Shown here in pieces: positions 17,373 through 26,474 of a stretch of 64,000 bases of DNA. This DNA comes from CALGFI01 sp963786805 (GTDB lineage: Bacteria; Actinomycetota; UBA4738; HRBIN12), in the NCBI GenBank assembly GCA_963786805.1, contig CAWBAK010000004.1, forward strand, positions 620,001 to 684,000, written 5' to 3'. The stretch's first letter is position 1, and the number at the start of each line of letters is the position of its first letter. The notes under the pieces are model-generated. The model was given only the letters and a program-made list of their open reading frames with translations, was not told where the DNA came from and searched no databases. A program made the position numbers and the translations under genes.

Positions 17373-17960
17373 GTGAACCTGGCGGCGGGACTCGTGATGC
17401 TGCTCACGCTTCGGCACGGGATCCCCGCCGGCGAGAGCGATCTGTCCGCGCGGATCGCCTACGTCGGAGACCACCTCCTCGTCTGGCGACTTGGCTGGCT
17501 CGTCTGGAACCTCGCGGCGATCTCCTTGTTGGGGTTCTTCGTAGTCCTGGCCGCGCGATGGCGAGAGCGGGCGCCCATCCTCTGCGGACTCGCGCTGCTC
17601 TGTGCCGCGGCCGGTCTGGCGGCCGACCTCGGGGCGGAGACCATCCTCGCGGTGGTGTCTCCCGGTCTTCGTGGCGAGACCTACGCGACGGTCGAGTCGG
17701 TCGCCGTCGCACTCACCGGGTATCTGGGCAACGGGTTGTACGCCGTCGGCGGTGTGCTCCTGACGTTGGCGGGTCGGCGAGACCTCCCCCCGGCGCTCCT
17801 TTGGCTGGCGGCTGCCGTATGGACCACCGCGTTGTGGCTCTCGGTCGCCACGCTCGTCTCGTCAAACGCCGGACAGTTCGCGAGCGCTGCCGCCTTGATG
17901 CCGCTCTTCGTTCTGTGGGCGGCCCTGACCGGGCGATGGCTGAGCGGCCGCGCGTCCTGA
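17373..17960 (+). CDS. Hypothetical membrane protein
   Basis: About 195 residues with six hydrophobic segments and no recognised family. The only canonical start in frame is the GTG at 17373. The frame, however, reads sensibly upstream (DTLATAAYVAAAV), and an ATG at 17318 in another frame begins MPDVAS. If one base near 17333-17338 is an overcall, the natural protein would start at 17318 with a complete first membrane segment. This would be a further +1 error of the type seen elsewhere in the window. The 3' end overlaps the next gene by 25 bases, suggesting co-expression. Confidence 0.6.
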   Translation: MNLAAGLVMLLTLRHGIPAGESDLSARIAYVGDHLLVWRLGWLVWNLAAISLLGFFVVLAARWRERAPILCGLALLCAAAGLAADLGAETILAVVSPGLRGETYATVESVAVALTGYLGNGLYAVGGVLLTLAGRRDLPPALLWLAAAVWTTALWLSVATLVSSNAGQFASAAALMPLFVLWAALTGRWLSGRAS

Positions 17961-18971
17961 TCGCGGGCGGGTCCGGCGTCTTCGGGCGCCTCCTGGCTCG
18001 CGAGCTGTTGAGGACGACCTCCGCCGATCTCACCCTTGCCGGGCGAGACCTCGCGGCGGCGGACGCGGCGTGCTGGGAACTCGGCGCGCCCGACCGGACA
18101 TCCGCGATAGCGCTCGATCTCGGCGACCCGGAGTCGTTGACACGCGCCGCGGGCGGTTGCATCGCGGTGGCCTGTACCGCGGGACCGTTCCAGGAACTCT
18201 CACGCGAACTGCCGATGGCGGCCGTGCGAGCCGGCGCGCATTGGGTGGATATCAGTGACGACGAGGGCTGGGTCGTGCCACTTCTCGACGACACGACGCT
18301 CGATGCCGCCGCGCGCGATGCGGGAGTGGCCGTGATGCCCGGCCTTTCGACGGTGCCGGCGATCTCCGGGGCGCTGGCCCGCTGGGGTCGCGAGCGTCTG
18401 CCGGGCGCCGAGCGGGCTCGGGTCACGCTGTTCATCGGGAACCGGAACGCGAAAGGCGCGGGAGCCATCGCGAGCGCGCTGGCGAGCGGCTTCGGCCGGC
18501 CGACGCGCGTCGATCTTCCGTTCGGCCGCCGGCTCGCGTACCTGGGACGCTCCCCCGACACCGAGCTGCTCCGCCGGGACCTCGGCCTCGGCGCGGAGTT
18601 CCGAGTGGTCCTGGAATGGAACCTGGCGGGGCTGTTCATCGCGGCTGCCGACCCGCTCTGGTCCCGCCTCGGCGATCGAGCGCAGTCCCGGGTCGCCGGT
18701 CTGCTCTCGTCGATCTCGAAACCGTTCGGTCGGATCGGCTCGGAGGGCGGATGCGTACAGGTCGAGCTGTGGGAAGGCGAGCGGCATCTGAGCATGGCCG
18801 CCGTCAGCGTCGATCAACGCCTGGCGATCTGGCCGTGTGCGATAGCTCTGGAAAGGCTCCTCGAGGGAGGAGCTGCGGGAACGCGGTGTCATCCACCCCG
18901 CGGGATGGCTTGCCGCCGACTCGTGGATCGCAGAACTTCGCAAGCGCGATGTGCGGTTCCTTCGCCGCTGA
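17936..18971 (+). CDS. Saccharopine dehydrogenase-like NAD(P)-binding protein, frameshifted near 18866
   Basis: An oxidoreductase-type protein with N-terminal Rossmann motif VLIAGGSGVFGRLLAREL and the family segment AGPFQELSRELPMAAVRAG. The ATG at 17936 lies inside the end of the membrane-protein gene. The first frame degrades after ALERLLEG into Arg/Cys-rich residues and would run to 19039. Deleting one G from GGG at 18865-18867 gives EEELRERGVIHPAGWLAADSW and a natural stop at 18969-18971, for about 344 residues. This strongly suggests a base-calling error rather than a decayed gene. The substrate is unknown; many relatives act on lipid or amino-acid conjugates. Confidence 0.78.
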
Positions 18972-18978
18972 CCTTCTC

Positions 18979-19371
18979 CTATGCAGGGCGCCCCACACGG
19001 ATGATCGCATCGAGCATGGCGGGGTCCCCGCGCCAGTGATCGGCCAGGACGGCTCGATCCGTCCTGCGCAACAGGTGCCGCAACACGAGAGCCGCCACGA
19101 TGGCGTCGTCCAGCGGTCCGGCCACGGGGATGAACTCCGGGATCAGGTCGATGGGCGAGATGCACCACACCAGAGCGAACCAGAGCCATCGCTTGCTGCT
19201 CCGAGGGACGCGGGGATCGGCGAGCAGCCCTCGGAACAGCACGACGAGGTTCGGGATGACGGCAACCAGCTCGCGCGCCTGCGACCGCCTCCCGAGCGCG
19301 ACGAGCACGACGATCGCGATCAGCCACAGAGCGAGCGCGCACGCGAGCCCGATCACGAGTCCCCGAAGCAC
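18979..19371 (-). CDS. YkvA-family (DUF1232) membrane protein
   Basis: A 130-residue protein with an N-terminal hydrophobic helix (residues 4-27) and the DUF1232 core CISPIDLIPEFIPVAGPLDD, which identifies the family. Function in bacteria is unclear; a relative has been linked to the cell envelope. The ATG at 19371 was chosen because it starts directly before the membrane helix. It is convergent with the saccharopine-dehydrogenase-like gene and diverges from the receiver-EAL gene across a long non-coding gap. Confidence 0.8.
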   Translation of the reverse strand: MLRGLVIGLACALALWLIAIVVLVALGRRSQARELVAVIPNLVVLFRGLLADPRVPRSSKRWLWFALVWCISPIDLIPEFIPVAGPLDDAIVAALVLRHLLRRTDRAVLADHWRGDPAMLDAIIRVGRPA

Positions 19372-19817
19372 GCGGGCAAGCGTACGACTCCCAACGTTCC
19401 CTTAGTTCGAACACGCGCATCTGGGTAGTCCGTTCGGAGCACGAACTTCCCGTATCGGCCCAGCGATGTTTTTACGTGGGGCCACCAGCCTGCGCCGAAG
19501 GTGTCCGCGAAATGTCCGGAGGGACGAAGCGGTGAAGTCGTCGTCCTGCCGATACTTCTTCACGAGCGGTCGTCTCGCCGCTGACTCGCCGGGAGCGGAC
19601 CCGACCACGCGAACCCAACCACTATCCCGTCCGCGATGCATCCGGAAGGTCGGAAGGAAGGAGCAAGGAAGGTGGCCAAGTGGACTCGACAGTGCACCAC
19701 GGTTCGGATGGCGAACCACCGGTTTCCTGTTCGGGAAACTACCCATCGAGCGCAACACCCCGTTTTGCCGATACCTCTTCCTAGGTAACGGACGCGGCGG
19801 GGTGACCGGAGGAGCCC
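19372..19817. other. 446-base non-coding region with dyads and a direct repeat
   Basis: No convincing gene lies here. It holds a direct repeat, TGCCGATACTTCTTC at 19547-19561 and TGCCGATACCTCTTC at 19766-19780 (14 of 15 identical). It also holds two adjacent dyads, GGTTCG/CGAACC (19701-19706 and 19712-19717) and GTTTCC/GGAAAC (19722-19727 and 19734-19739). These lie upstream of the receiver-EAL operon and could be regulator sites or a structured leader. A c-di-GMP riboswitch was considered but no match to its consensus is seen. Confidence 0.4.
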
Positions 19818-21056
19818 ATGGATCGCATCAGCATCCTGATCGCCGACGATGAGCAGACGGTCCTCGACACCCTGGCGGCCGTCGTGGGACTCGAACCCGA
19901 CCTCGAGGTGGTCGCCCAGGCTCGCGACGCCTCGAGCGCCATCGAGCTTGCCTCGCAGCAGCAACCCGACGTCGCCATCCTCGACGTGCGCATGCCGGGT
20001 GGCGGCGGGCCCAGAGCCGCCCGCGAGATCATCCGGCGGTCTCCACCGACGCGCGTCCTCGCGCTCTCGGCTCACGAGGACGCTACGACCGTGCTCACGA
20101 TGCTTCGTGCCGGAGCCCATGGCTATGTGGTCAAGGGCGACTCGACGCAGGAGATCGTCGATGCGATCCACCGCTGCTTTCGAGAGGAACCGACGTTGTC
20201 CGGTTCGGTGACGAACGACCTCGCTCACGTGCTTGCCGAGGGTCTTCACCGAGTCACGCAAGGTTCCCGCAGGCAGCGCGACCGTTACTCCCGTGTCCGA
20301 CGGATCCTCGATGGAAACCGGCTCAGCATGGTGTTCCAGCCGATCGTCGACCTGAAGGACGGAACCGTCGCGGGTGTCGAGGCGCTCGCCAGGATCGCGT
20401 CCAGGCCGACTCGCCCGCCGAACGAGTGGTTCGCCGAAGCCGACGCCGTCGGGCTGCTCCGCGAGATGGAGCTCGCGGCCGTGCGGCTGGCGCTGGCAGA
20501 GCTCGACCATCTGCCCCTCACCTGCTACCTGAGCCTGAACATCTCGCCCGAGACCGCCGCCTCTCCTGAGCTGGCCGAAGTGCTCCGCTCGGTTCCGCTC
20601 GAACGCTTGATGCTCGAGGTGACCGAGCACGCTCCGGTGGACGACTACGCGGCGCTGAGCGACGCGTTCTCGCCCCTTCGCGCCGAGGGGCTACGGATCG
20701 CGGTCGACGACGCGGGTGCCGGGTTCGCGAGCCTGCGCCACATCGTCCGCCTTTGCCCGGATCTGGTGAAGCTCGACATCACCCTGATCCGCAACATCGA
20801 CGGCGACGAGGTCCGCCGCGCCGTGGTCACCGCGCTTGCGGCGTTCGCCTCGCAGATCGGGGCCAGGCTCGTCGCCGAGGGCGTCGAGACGGCAGAAGAG
20901 CTGGCTGCACTCAAAGCGATCGGCGTCCGTTTCGCCCAGGGCTTCTACCTGGGACTGCCGGGAGAGATCCCCGCGGGGATCGCCGGTGGTTGGTCGAAGG
21001 TCCGGATGGGCACGGCAGGCTTCGGCGGCGTCCGAGCTTCGGCGCCGTCTCCTTGA
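19818..21056 (+). CDS. Response regulator with EAL output domain (c-di-GMP phosphodiesterase)
   Basis: A 412-residue protein. Residues 4-120 are a NarL-type receiver with phospho-acceptor Asp56 (QPDVAILDVRMPG). Residues 160-400 are an EAL domain with GVEALAR, LNISPE, LEVTEH, VDDAGAG, KLDITLI and EGVET, so the Mg-binding and catalytic residues look complete and the enzyme should hydrolyse cyclic di-GMP. The usual LuxR DNA-binding domain of NarL-type regulators is replaced by EAL. The ATG at 19818 has GGAGGAG in front. The operon continues with a secreted stalk protein and a histidine kinase, probably its cognate partner. Confidence 0.9.
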   Translation: MDRISILIADDEQTVLDTLAAVVGLEPDLEVVAQARDASSAIELASQQQPDVAILDVRMPGGGGPRAAREIIRRSPPTRVLALSAHEDATTVLTMLRAGAHGYVVKGDSTQEIVDAIHRCFREEPTLSGSVTNDLAHVLAEGLHRVTQGSRRQRDRYSRVRRILDGNRLSMVFQPIVDLKDGTVAGVEALARIASRPTRPPNEWFAEADAVGLLREMELAAVRLALAELDHLPLTCYLSLNISPETAASPELAEVLRSVPLERLMLEVTEHAPVDDYAALSDAFSPLRAEGLRIAVDDAGAGFASLRHIVRLCPDLVKLDITLIRNIDGDEVRRAVVTALAAFASQIGARLVAEGVETAEELAALKAIGVRFAQGFYLGLPGEIPAGIAGGWSKVRMGTAGFGGVRASAPSP

Positions 21057-21073
21057 GGAAAGAGGAACTGCAG

Positions 21074-21832
21074 ATGGCCGCTCCGTCGTTCCGGTTCGCG
21101 GTTCTGGCGCGCCGGCTCAGGCCCGTGTTCGCGACGACCCTGATGACGATGTTCTTCGTCGTGGTCACGGCCGGACCCGTTCGCGCAGACTGCGATGTGC
21201 TCGACCCCGCGTGTGTCGGCGAGACGGTCGAGGAAACCGTCGACGACACCAGCGAGACGGTTCAGGACACGGACGATGAGACGACCGGCGATGCCGAGGG
21301 GACCGTCGACGGAACGGTCGAGGAGACCGTCGAAACGGCTGAGGAGACCGTCGAGTCCGTCGCCGGCAACCCCGGCGAGACGATCGACGAAACGATCGCC
21401 CCCGGGACTGGACCGGTGGATGACGTGATCGGCGGTCCTTCGCCACCCGGCCTTCCGGGCATCGACGCGGTCCCACCGGGCACCGTGGACCCCGCGCCAC
21501 TCGGAGGCGACGGCGCCGGCAGCGGTTCCGATGGGGCCGGATCAGGCGGCGGCGATGGCCCGGCCGGGGCGCCGACCGGAGGGATCTCGGGTCCCTTCGC
21601 CCTCGACCCTTCGTCGCTGCGCTCCGCGCTGGTGATCGAGACGATCCCGGCGCCGCGGGGCTTCTTCGACCGGCTCGCCGGTCCGATCGCGGAGGTCGCG
21701 AGCCGGATCGCCTTCCCGCTCGCGTTGACCGTCTTGGTCCTGCTCTTCATCGCCTTCCAGAACCGGCTCGACCGCAAGGATCCGAAGCTGGCCCTCGCGG
21801 CCACCTCTCCGGACGTGCTGAGGTTCGGTTGA
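21074..21832 (+). CDS. Secreted, membrane-anchored Thr/Glu-rich stalk protein
   Basis: 252 residues. A signal sequence (residues 13-38, ending AGPVRADCD) is followed by a long, acidic low-complexity stretch of repeated ETVEETV/DDT units (about 48-100). A Gly/Pro/Asp-rich linker comes next, and a C-terminal membrane helix (about 215-235, LALTVLVLLFIAFQ) with a basic cytoplasmic tail. No enzymatic motif is seen. The layout suits a surface stalk or a sensor partner. It lies between the receiver-EAL gene (17 bases upstream) and the kinase, whose TTG start overlaps its TGA (TTGA). A role in signal input to that kinase is inferred from position only. Confidence 0.7.
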   Translation: MAAPSFRFAVLARRLRPVFATTLMTMFFVVVTAGPVRADCDVLDPACVGETVEETVDDTSETVQDTDDETTGDAEGTVDGTVEETVETAEETVESVAGNPGETIDETIAPGTGPVDDVIGGPSPPGLPGIDAVPPGTVDPAPLGGDGAGSGSDGAGSGGGDGPAGAPTGGISGPFALDPSSLRSALVIETIPAPRGFFDRLAGPIAEVASRIAFPLALTVLVLLFIAFQNRLDRKDPKLALAATSPDVLRFG

Positions 21833-23775
21833 GCACGTCCTCCGCGGGCCGGCGCCCGCTGCGCCCACAGCTCAGCGAGCTGGTCTCGCTGGTCGAACGC
21901 CTTCGTTGGCTGACGGGGCTTCGGGTCGGACTCGCCCTCACCGTTCTCGCCGGGGTCACGCTCGTCCCGGAGCTTCGGGGCGTGTCCGCCGCCTCCCTCC
22001 TGGCGGCAACCGGGGGGTACCTGTTCCTCTCGGTCGCGGCACCCGTGCTGATCCGGTCGATCCGGAAGCGCGCCCTGATCGTCATCGGCGCGACGCTGTT
22101 GGTGGACGGGGTCTATCTGGCCTGGGTGACGTACGCCACCGGGGGCGTGTCGAGCCCGCTGCGCTTCCTCATCTATCTCCACGTCGCCGCGGTGACCCTG
22201 GCGGCTTCGTACCGAACGGGATTCAAGCTCGCCGCCTGGCATTCGCTCCTGTTCTTCGTCACCCATTACGCGGGAGCGGCCGGGATCCTGGACGTCGGCG
22301 AGGTGGAGATCTCGGCACTGCCGATCGACGGTCCCTTCTGGACGCTGGCGGCCTCGGCCGTCGGCGCCGTGTGGGCCATCGCGCTCGTCTGCGCCGCGTT
22401 CGCCTCGATGAACGAGCGAGAGCTGCGCACGCAGAAGACCGACCTCGACGACCTCTCGGCGATGGTCCGTGAGATGGAGGAGAGCGCGGGAACGCCGGAG
22501 ATCTGCCGGGTGCTGCTCGACGAGCTCTGCCGCGTCTTCGGTTTCACGCGCGGCGCGGTGCTCGCCTCGCCCAACGGGACGCTCGAGGTCATGGCATCTC
22601 GCGGGCGCGTCGGCGAAGCAACGATCCCCACTCCCGACGGGGTCGATCCGATCATGCGGGAAACGTGGAACGAACGACGGGTCCGGCTCGTTCACACGGT
22701 CGATCCTGCGATCGATCCATTGATCGCGGCCCTCGTTCCCGAAGGACGCGATCTCGTGCTGGCCCCGATGTGCCTTCCCGGCGGCGGCCGGATCGGGATC
22801 GTGATCCTGGAGCATCCCGGCGGCGGCGGGATCAAGCGATGGGTCGTCTCGCTCGTCGAGCAGTACGTCGCGCACGCCGCGCTCGCACTCCACAACACGT
22901 GGCTCGTCACCGAGCTGGAGGATCGGCTCCAGGAGAACCGGTCGCTGCAACAGCGGCTCGTGGTGCAGAACTCGTCGCTCGAGGTAGAGGTCGAGGCCCG
23001 CACCCGTGAGCTGAGCGCGAGCCTGCAGGATCTGCAGCTCGCCGACGACGAGCGACGGAGGATCCTCGTCCGTCTCGTCGACGCGCAGGAGGATGAGCGG
23101 CGGCGGGTCGCCAACGACATCCACGACGACCCCGTCCAGAAGCTCGTGGCGATCTCCATGCGCCTCCAGCTCCTGAAGAGGCACGCCGACGAGGAGACGA
23201 ACGCGAGGCTCGACGAACTGATCGACATCGTCCGTCTGACCATCAAGGGGATGCGGCACATGATCTTCGAGCTCCGACCCACCGTTCTCGACAACCTCGG
23301 CGTCGCCCCGGCGCTCGTCGAGTATGTCGAGACCGTCGGTGGGTCGTTCGAGTTCGAGGTGGAGGACGAGCTCGACGGGGAACCCGTCGGCGAGTCGCGA
23401 TTGATCCTGTACCGGATCGCACAGGAGGCGCTCGCGAACGTTCGGAAGCACGCCAACGCCTCACGGGTCCACGTGCGCCTCGCGACTCGGGACGGCGGCT
23501 ACCTCGTTCAGGTCGAGGACGACGGTGACGGCTTCGACCCGCCCGAGATGCTTCGCTCGGCCCCCGGCCACCTCGGGCTCTCCTCGATGAGGGAACGAGC
23601 GGAGATGGCGGGAGGCTGGTGCAAGGTGCACGGCCTTCCCGGCAACGGCACGACTGTCGAGTTCTGGATCCCCACCGGCGCGAGCGCACCTCTTCAGCCG
23701 GTCACAGCGGATGACCTGTCGATCCAACCGTTCGCAGAGCCATCGCGTAAGGAAGCCGTTCCCGCGTCCTCCTGA
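21829..23775 (+). CDS. Membrane sensor histidine kinase with GAF domain (HisKA_3 type)
   Basis: 648 residues. Residues 20-195 form five or six membrane helices; residues 215-355 look like a GAF sensor; 365-415 are coiled coil. A DegS/NarX-type dimerisation domain with ERRRVANDIHDDPVQ (His432) follows, and then the ATPase with RIAQEALANVRKHA, DDGDGFD and GHLGLSSMRERAEMAGG. Kinases of this class normally phosphorylate NarL-type receivers, matching the receiver-EAL protein of the same operon. The TTG start overlaps the upstream stop (TTGA); a start further inside would remove the first helix. Confidence 0.88.
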   Translation: MSTSSAGRRPLRPQLSELVSLVERLRWLTGLRVGLALTVLAGVTLVPELRGVSAASLLAATGGYLFLSVAAPVLIRSIRKRALIVIGATLLVDGVYLAWVTYATGGVSSPLRFLIYLHVAAVTLAASYRTGFKLAAWHSLLFFVTHYAGAAGILDVGEVEISALPIDGPFWTLAASAVGAVWAIALVCAAFASMNERELRTQKTDLDDLSAMVREMEESAGTPEICRVLLDELCRVFGFTRGAVLASPNGTLEVMASRGRVGEATIPTPDGVDPIMRETWNERRVRLVHTVDPAIDPLIAALVPEGRDLVLAPMCLPGGGRIGIVILEHPGGGGIKRWVVSLVEQYVAHAALALHNTWLVTELEDRLQENRSLQQRLVVQNSSLEVEVEARTRELSASLQDLQLADDERRRILVRLVDAQEDERRRVANDIHDDPVQKLVAISMRLQLLKRHADEETNARLDELIDIVRLTIKGMRHMIFELRPTVLDNLGVAPALVEYVETVGGSFEFEVEDELDGEPVGESRLILYRIAQEALANVRKHANASRVHVRLATRDGGYLVQVEDDGDGFDPPEMLRSAPGHLGLSSMRERAEMAGGWCKVHGLPGNGTTVEFWIPTGASAPLQPVTADDLSIQPFAEPSRKEAVPASS

Positions 23776-23826
23776 AACCCCACGTGCCGGGTCCTCGACC
23801 TTCGACAGTGAGCTCCTGGCGGCGTG

Positions 23827-25032
23827 TCAGCCGATCGCGCGAACGCCGTCCTTGTAGACGGTCCGGATCCGGCCCGGAAGCTTCTCGAACTCGAAGGGGT
23901 CGCCGTCCACGACCACGACGTCCGCCCGTTTGCCCGGCGCGAGCGTTCCGAGCTCGTCGGCCAGCCCCATCAACTCGGCGGCGCTCGAGGTCGCCGCGAC
24001 GAGGGCCTGCTGCGGCGTGAACCCGTTCTCCGCCATCAGCTGCAGCTCGCGGAGGTTCGTCCCGTGCGGCGCGACCGGGCAGTCCGTCCCCATCGCGACC
24101 TTCACGCCGGCCTCCGCGGCGACGCGGAACCCGTCGAGCTCGGGCCGGCCGAGGCCGCGGAGCTTCTCGCGGATGGGCTCGGGCACCTTCGGATCTTCGG
24201 CCAGCGCCTCGGTGGTGTCGCCGGCGGTGAGCGTGGGGACGAGCCACGTGCCGCGCTCAACCATCATCTCCGCGGTCTCCCGGTCGAGGAACGTCCCGTG
24301 CTCGATCGACCGGGCACCGGCGCGCACCGCTCGCTTGATGCCCTCGACCCCGTGCGCGTGCGACATCACCCAGCGTTGGAGATCGCCCGCCGTAGCGACG
24401 ATCGAGTCCACTTCCTCCTGCGAGAAGTGCGGCATGGACGGATCGTCCGTCGGCGACAGGAACCCGCCGGTCGAGGAGATCTTGATGACGTCGGCGCCGG
24501 CCCGGATGACCTCGCGAACCTTCAGAGCCACACCTTCGACGCCGTCGCAGACGCCGTCGGGCATCCCGGGATACGTGATGGCCCAGCTCGACGAACCGCC
24601 GCTCGGGATCCAGCTGTCGCTGTGCCCTCCCGTCATGCTGAGCATGTTCACCGAGATCTGCATCCGTGGACCGGCCAGGATCCCGTCGGCAACGGCGCGC
24701 TTCAGGCCAAGGTCCGCTCCTCCGGCGTCGCGAACCGTGGTGATGCCGAGCGCGAGCGTCTGCCGCAGGTTCTCCGCGATCGTGAAGAACCGGTACGAGA
24801 AGGGCCGGTACATGGCTCCGAGCTCGTCGTGGTCCTCGTAGCGGTACGCGATGTGCACGTGGCAGTCGAACAGGCCGGGCAGCAGCGTCGCCCCGGCGAC
24901 GTCGACCGACTCGTCGCCGTCGAGACCGGAACCGACATCGACGATCCGACCGTCCTCGAAGGAGACATCGGAGTCGGCGATCGGCGCGCCCGTGCCGTCG
25001 AACACGCGACCACCGGTCAGGACGACCCGCAT
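23827..25032 (-). CDS. Imidazolonepropionase/prolidase-like amidohydrolase
   Basis: A 401-residue metal-dependent hydrolase of the COG1228 type. It has LPGLFDCHVHIAYR (HxH), VIKISSTGG with the lysine that is carbamylated in this family, MSHAHGVEG, SIEHGTFLD and MGTDCPVAPHG. Characterised relatives hydrolyse Xaa-Pro or Xaa-Arg N-acyl dipeptides, or similar cyclic amides. It is distinct from the ATZ/TRZ pair of the catabolic island. The ATG at 25032 follows AGGAAGCGC. It converges on the kinase gene and leaves 40 bases to the DUF1761 gene, which may be co-transcribed with it. Confidence 0.85.
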   Translation of the reverse strand: MRVVLTGGRVFDGTGAPIADSDVSFEDGRIVDVGSGLDGDESVDVAGATLLPGLFDCHVHIAYRYEDHDELGAMYRPFSYRFFTIAENLRQTLALGITTVRDAGGADLGLKRAVADGILAGPRMQISVNMLSMTGGHSDSWIPSGGSSSWAITYPGMPDGVCDGVEGVALKVREVIRAGADVIKISSTGGFLSPTDDPSMPHFSQEEVDSIVATAGDLQRWVMSHAHGVEGIKRAVRAGARSIEHGTFLDRETAEMMVERGTWLVPTLTAGDTTEALAEDPKVPEPIREKLRGLGRPELDGFRVAAEAGVKVAMGTDCPVAPHGTNLRELQLMAENGFTPQQALVAATSSAAELMGLADELGTLAPGKRADVVVVDGDPFEFEKLPGRIRTVYKDGVRAIG

Positions 25033-25072
25033 GCGCTTCCTTTCCGCTGGCTCACGATGACGAGACGATCGC

Positions 25073-25495
25073 TCAATCCCAGACGGTGACGATCACCGCG
25101 ACGAGGAGATATCCGATCAGGTTGAACGTGCCGTTGATGAGGAACCACGTGGTCGGCTCGGGACGGCGATCGTAGATGGCGCTGACCGCGGAGAGCGTGA
25201 CCGCGAAGCCGACCGCGATCACGAAACCGAGGACGATCCCCTCGCCGAGGGTCTCGGACCCGGTCGCACGGGCAAGCATCGCGGTCGCCACCGCCGTGAT
25301 GAAGTAGGCGACGAAGGTCACGACGAACAGCATCGGGTTCGGCCGGTAGCCCTCGGGCATCTCGATGCCGGCCGAACGCATCCACGCGCGACCCATCACG
25401 GCCGGCATGTACCAGATCGCACCGAGGGCGAACCACGCGATCGAGGCGACGATGGCGGCCAGGTAGTTGACGTCCGACAACACATCGAAGGACAT
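25073..25495 (-). CDS. DUF1761-family small membrane protein
   Basis: 140 residues with four membrane helices. The start NYLAAIVASIAWFALGAIWY and the following GRAWMRSAG match the DUF1761 pattern. No biochemical role is known. The ATG at 25495 is preceded by AGGGGAGAGGGAC. It is the first gene of a probable two-gene operon with the amidohydrolase downstream. Confidence 0.8.
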   Translation of the reverse strand: MSFDVLSDVNYLAAIVASIAWFALGAIWYMPAVMGRAWMRSAGIEMPEGYRPNPMLFVVTFVAYFITAVATAMLARATGSETLGEGIVLGFVIAVGFAVTLSAVSAIYDRRPEPTTWFLINGTFNLIGYLLVAVIVTVWD

Positions 25496-25610
25496 GTCCC
25501 TCTCCCCTTCGCCCTAGGACGGATCCACCAGACGAAGCCTATCCCGCCGAGCGCACGCGACGGGAGGACCGAAAGGGAGGCGCGGATCAGGTGGTGGGGA
25601 GGTCGGGCGG

Positions 25611-26336
25611 CTACTTCGAGTGGCCGTAGCCGTTGCCGTGGCTGCTGGGACTCGAGGAGCTCGTGTGCGGGTTCCCGTGGGTCTTCTCGGCCTTGACCTC
25701 GTCTGAGTTGCCGTGCCCGTGATCGGAGTTGCCGGGCTTGCCGTCGGGCCACTTGTCCGCGAACTTCTCCTGCAACCACTGCTCGTGCTCGTAGTGCTTC
25801 ACCCAGTTCAAACCGTGGTGGTAGAGCGCGTTCTTCAGGCCGTCGTTCGCGTGGTCCTCGCAGTTGCGCAGGAGCACGCGGACCGAATTGACGCCGTGGC
25901 TCGTCTGCCCGGCGTCGAGGCGCGCAACCAGGTCATCGAACGCCGCGAGCGTGTCCCCGTCACCGAGGTCGTACTCGCCGAGGAACGCGGCGCCGCAGTC
26001 GTTCTCGAACGTCGCGAAGAACTCCTCGACGTCCGCCTGAACCGGCTCGTCCTCGATGACCATGTCGCCGTCGCCGACGTCCTCACCGGCGTCCTCGGCA
26101 ACCTCTGCTGGCTCGCACTCGTCGGCGAGCCCCACATCGGCGCCGGTCGCTCCGGTGGCGCCGGTGGCGCCAGTGGCACCGGTGGTGCCCGTCGTGCTCG
26201 TCTCGCACGCATCGTCCTGCGCCCAGGGCGGTCCTCCCTGCGTCCTCGCACCGGCCATGCCGGCCCCGATCAGGACCAACAGGCAGCCGAGGAAGATCAC
26301 GATCGGCTGACGCAGGAACGTTCCCGGCTTGTTCAC
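25611..26336 (-). CDS. Secreted protein with collagen-like Gly-Ala-Thr repeat and His/Ser-rich tail
   Basis: 241 residues from a GTG start. A signal or anchor helix spans residues 10-31 (IVIFLGCLLVLIGAGMAG). Then come a short collagen-like run of GAT triplets (about 48-66), an acidic segment, and a helical domain (90-185) with two conserved-looking cysteines (NDCGAAF, RNCEDHAND). The tail is Gly/His/Ser-rich (DHGHGNSDE). The repeat resembles linkers in three other exported proteins of this window. No family is recognised; the tail could bind metal. Likely a cell-surface protein. Confidence 0.65.
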   Translation of the reverse strand: MNKPGTFLRQPIVIFLGCLLVLIGAGMAGARTQGGPPWAQDDACETSTTGTTGATGATGATGATGADVGLADECEPAEVAEDAGEDVGDGDMVIEDEPVQADVEEFFATFENDCGAAFLGEYDLGDGDTLAAFDDLVARLDAGQTSHGVNSVRVLLRNCEDHANDGLKNALYHHGLNWVKHYEHEQWLQEKFADKWPDGKPGNSDHGHGNSDEVKAEKTHGNPHTSSSSPSSHGNGYGHSK

Positions 26337-26474
26337 GCAGAGCAGTATCCGGGAGCGGGCACTCGCTCCGGTACCGCGGTACGACCAATTCGGGGTTCGG
26401 GCGGCCGAGGCCGTTCGCCCCTCGGTTCATCCCCCGTGGCGGACCTGGGGTCGCGGAAGCCCCACAGCGCGACC

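Noticed and set aside
18972..19039. C-terminal extension of the saccharopine-dehydrogenase-like protein to 19039
   Set aside because: These residues are Arg/Ser/Cys-rich and overlap the YkvA gene; after frame repair a natural stop occurs at 18971.
19372..19817. c-di-GMP riboswitch upstream of the receiver-EAL gene
   Set aside because: The region has dyads, but the conserved GEMM core sequences were not found by eye.
26337..26474. tRNA-like segment with GGTTCATC and paired arms
   Set aside because: No anticodon stem, acceptor pairing or CCA could be built around it; it is just the upstream region of the collagen-like gene.
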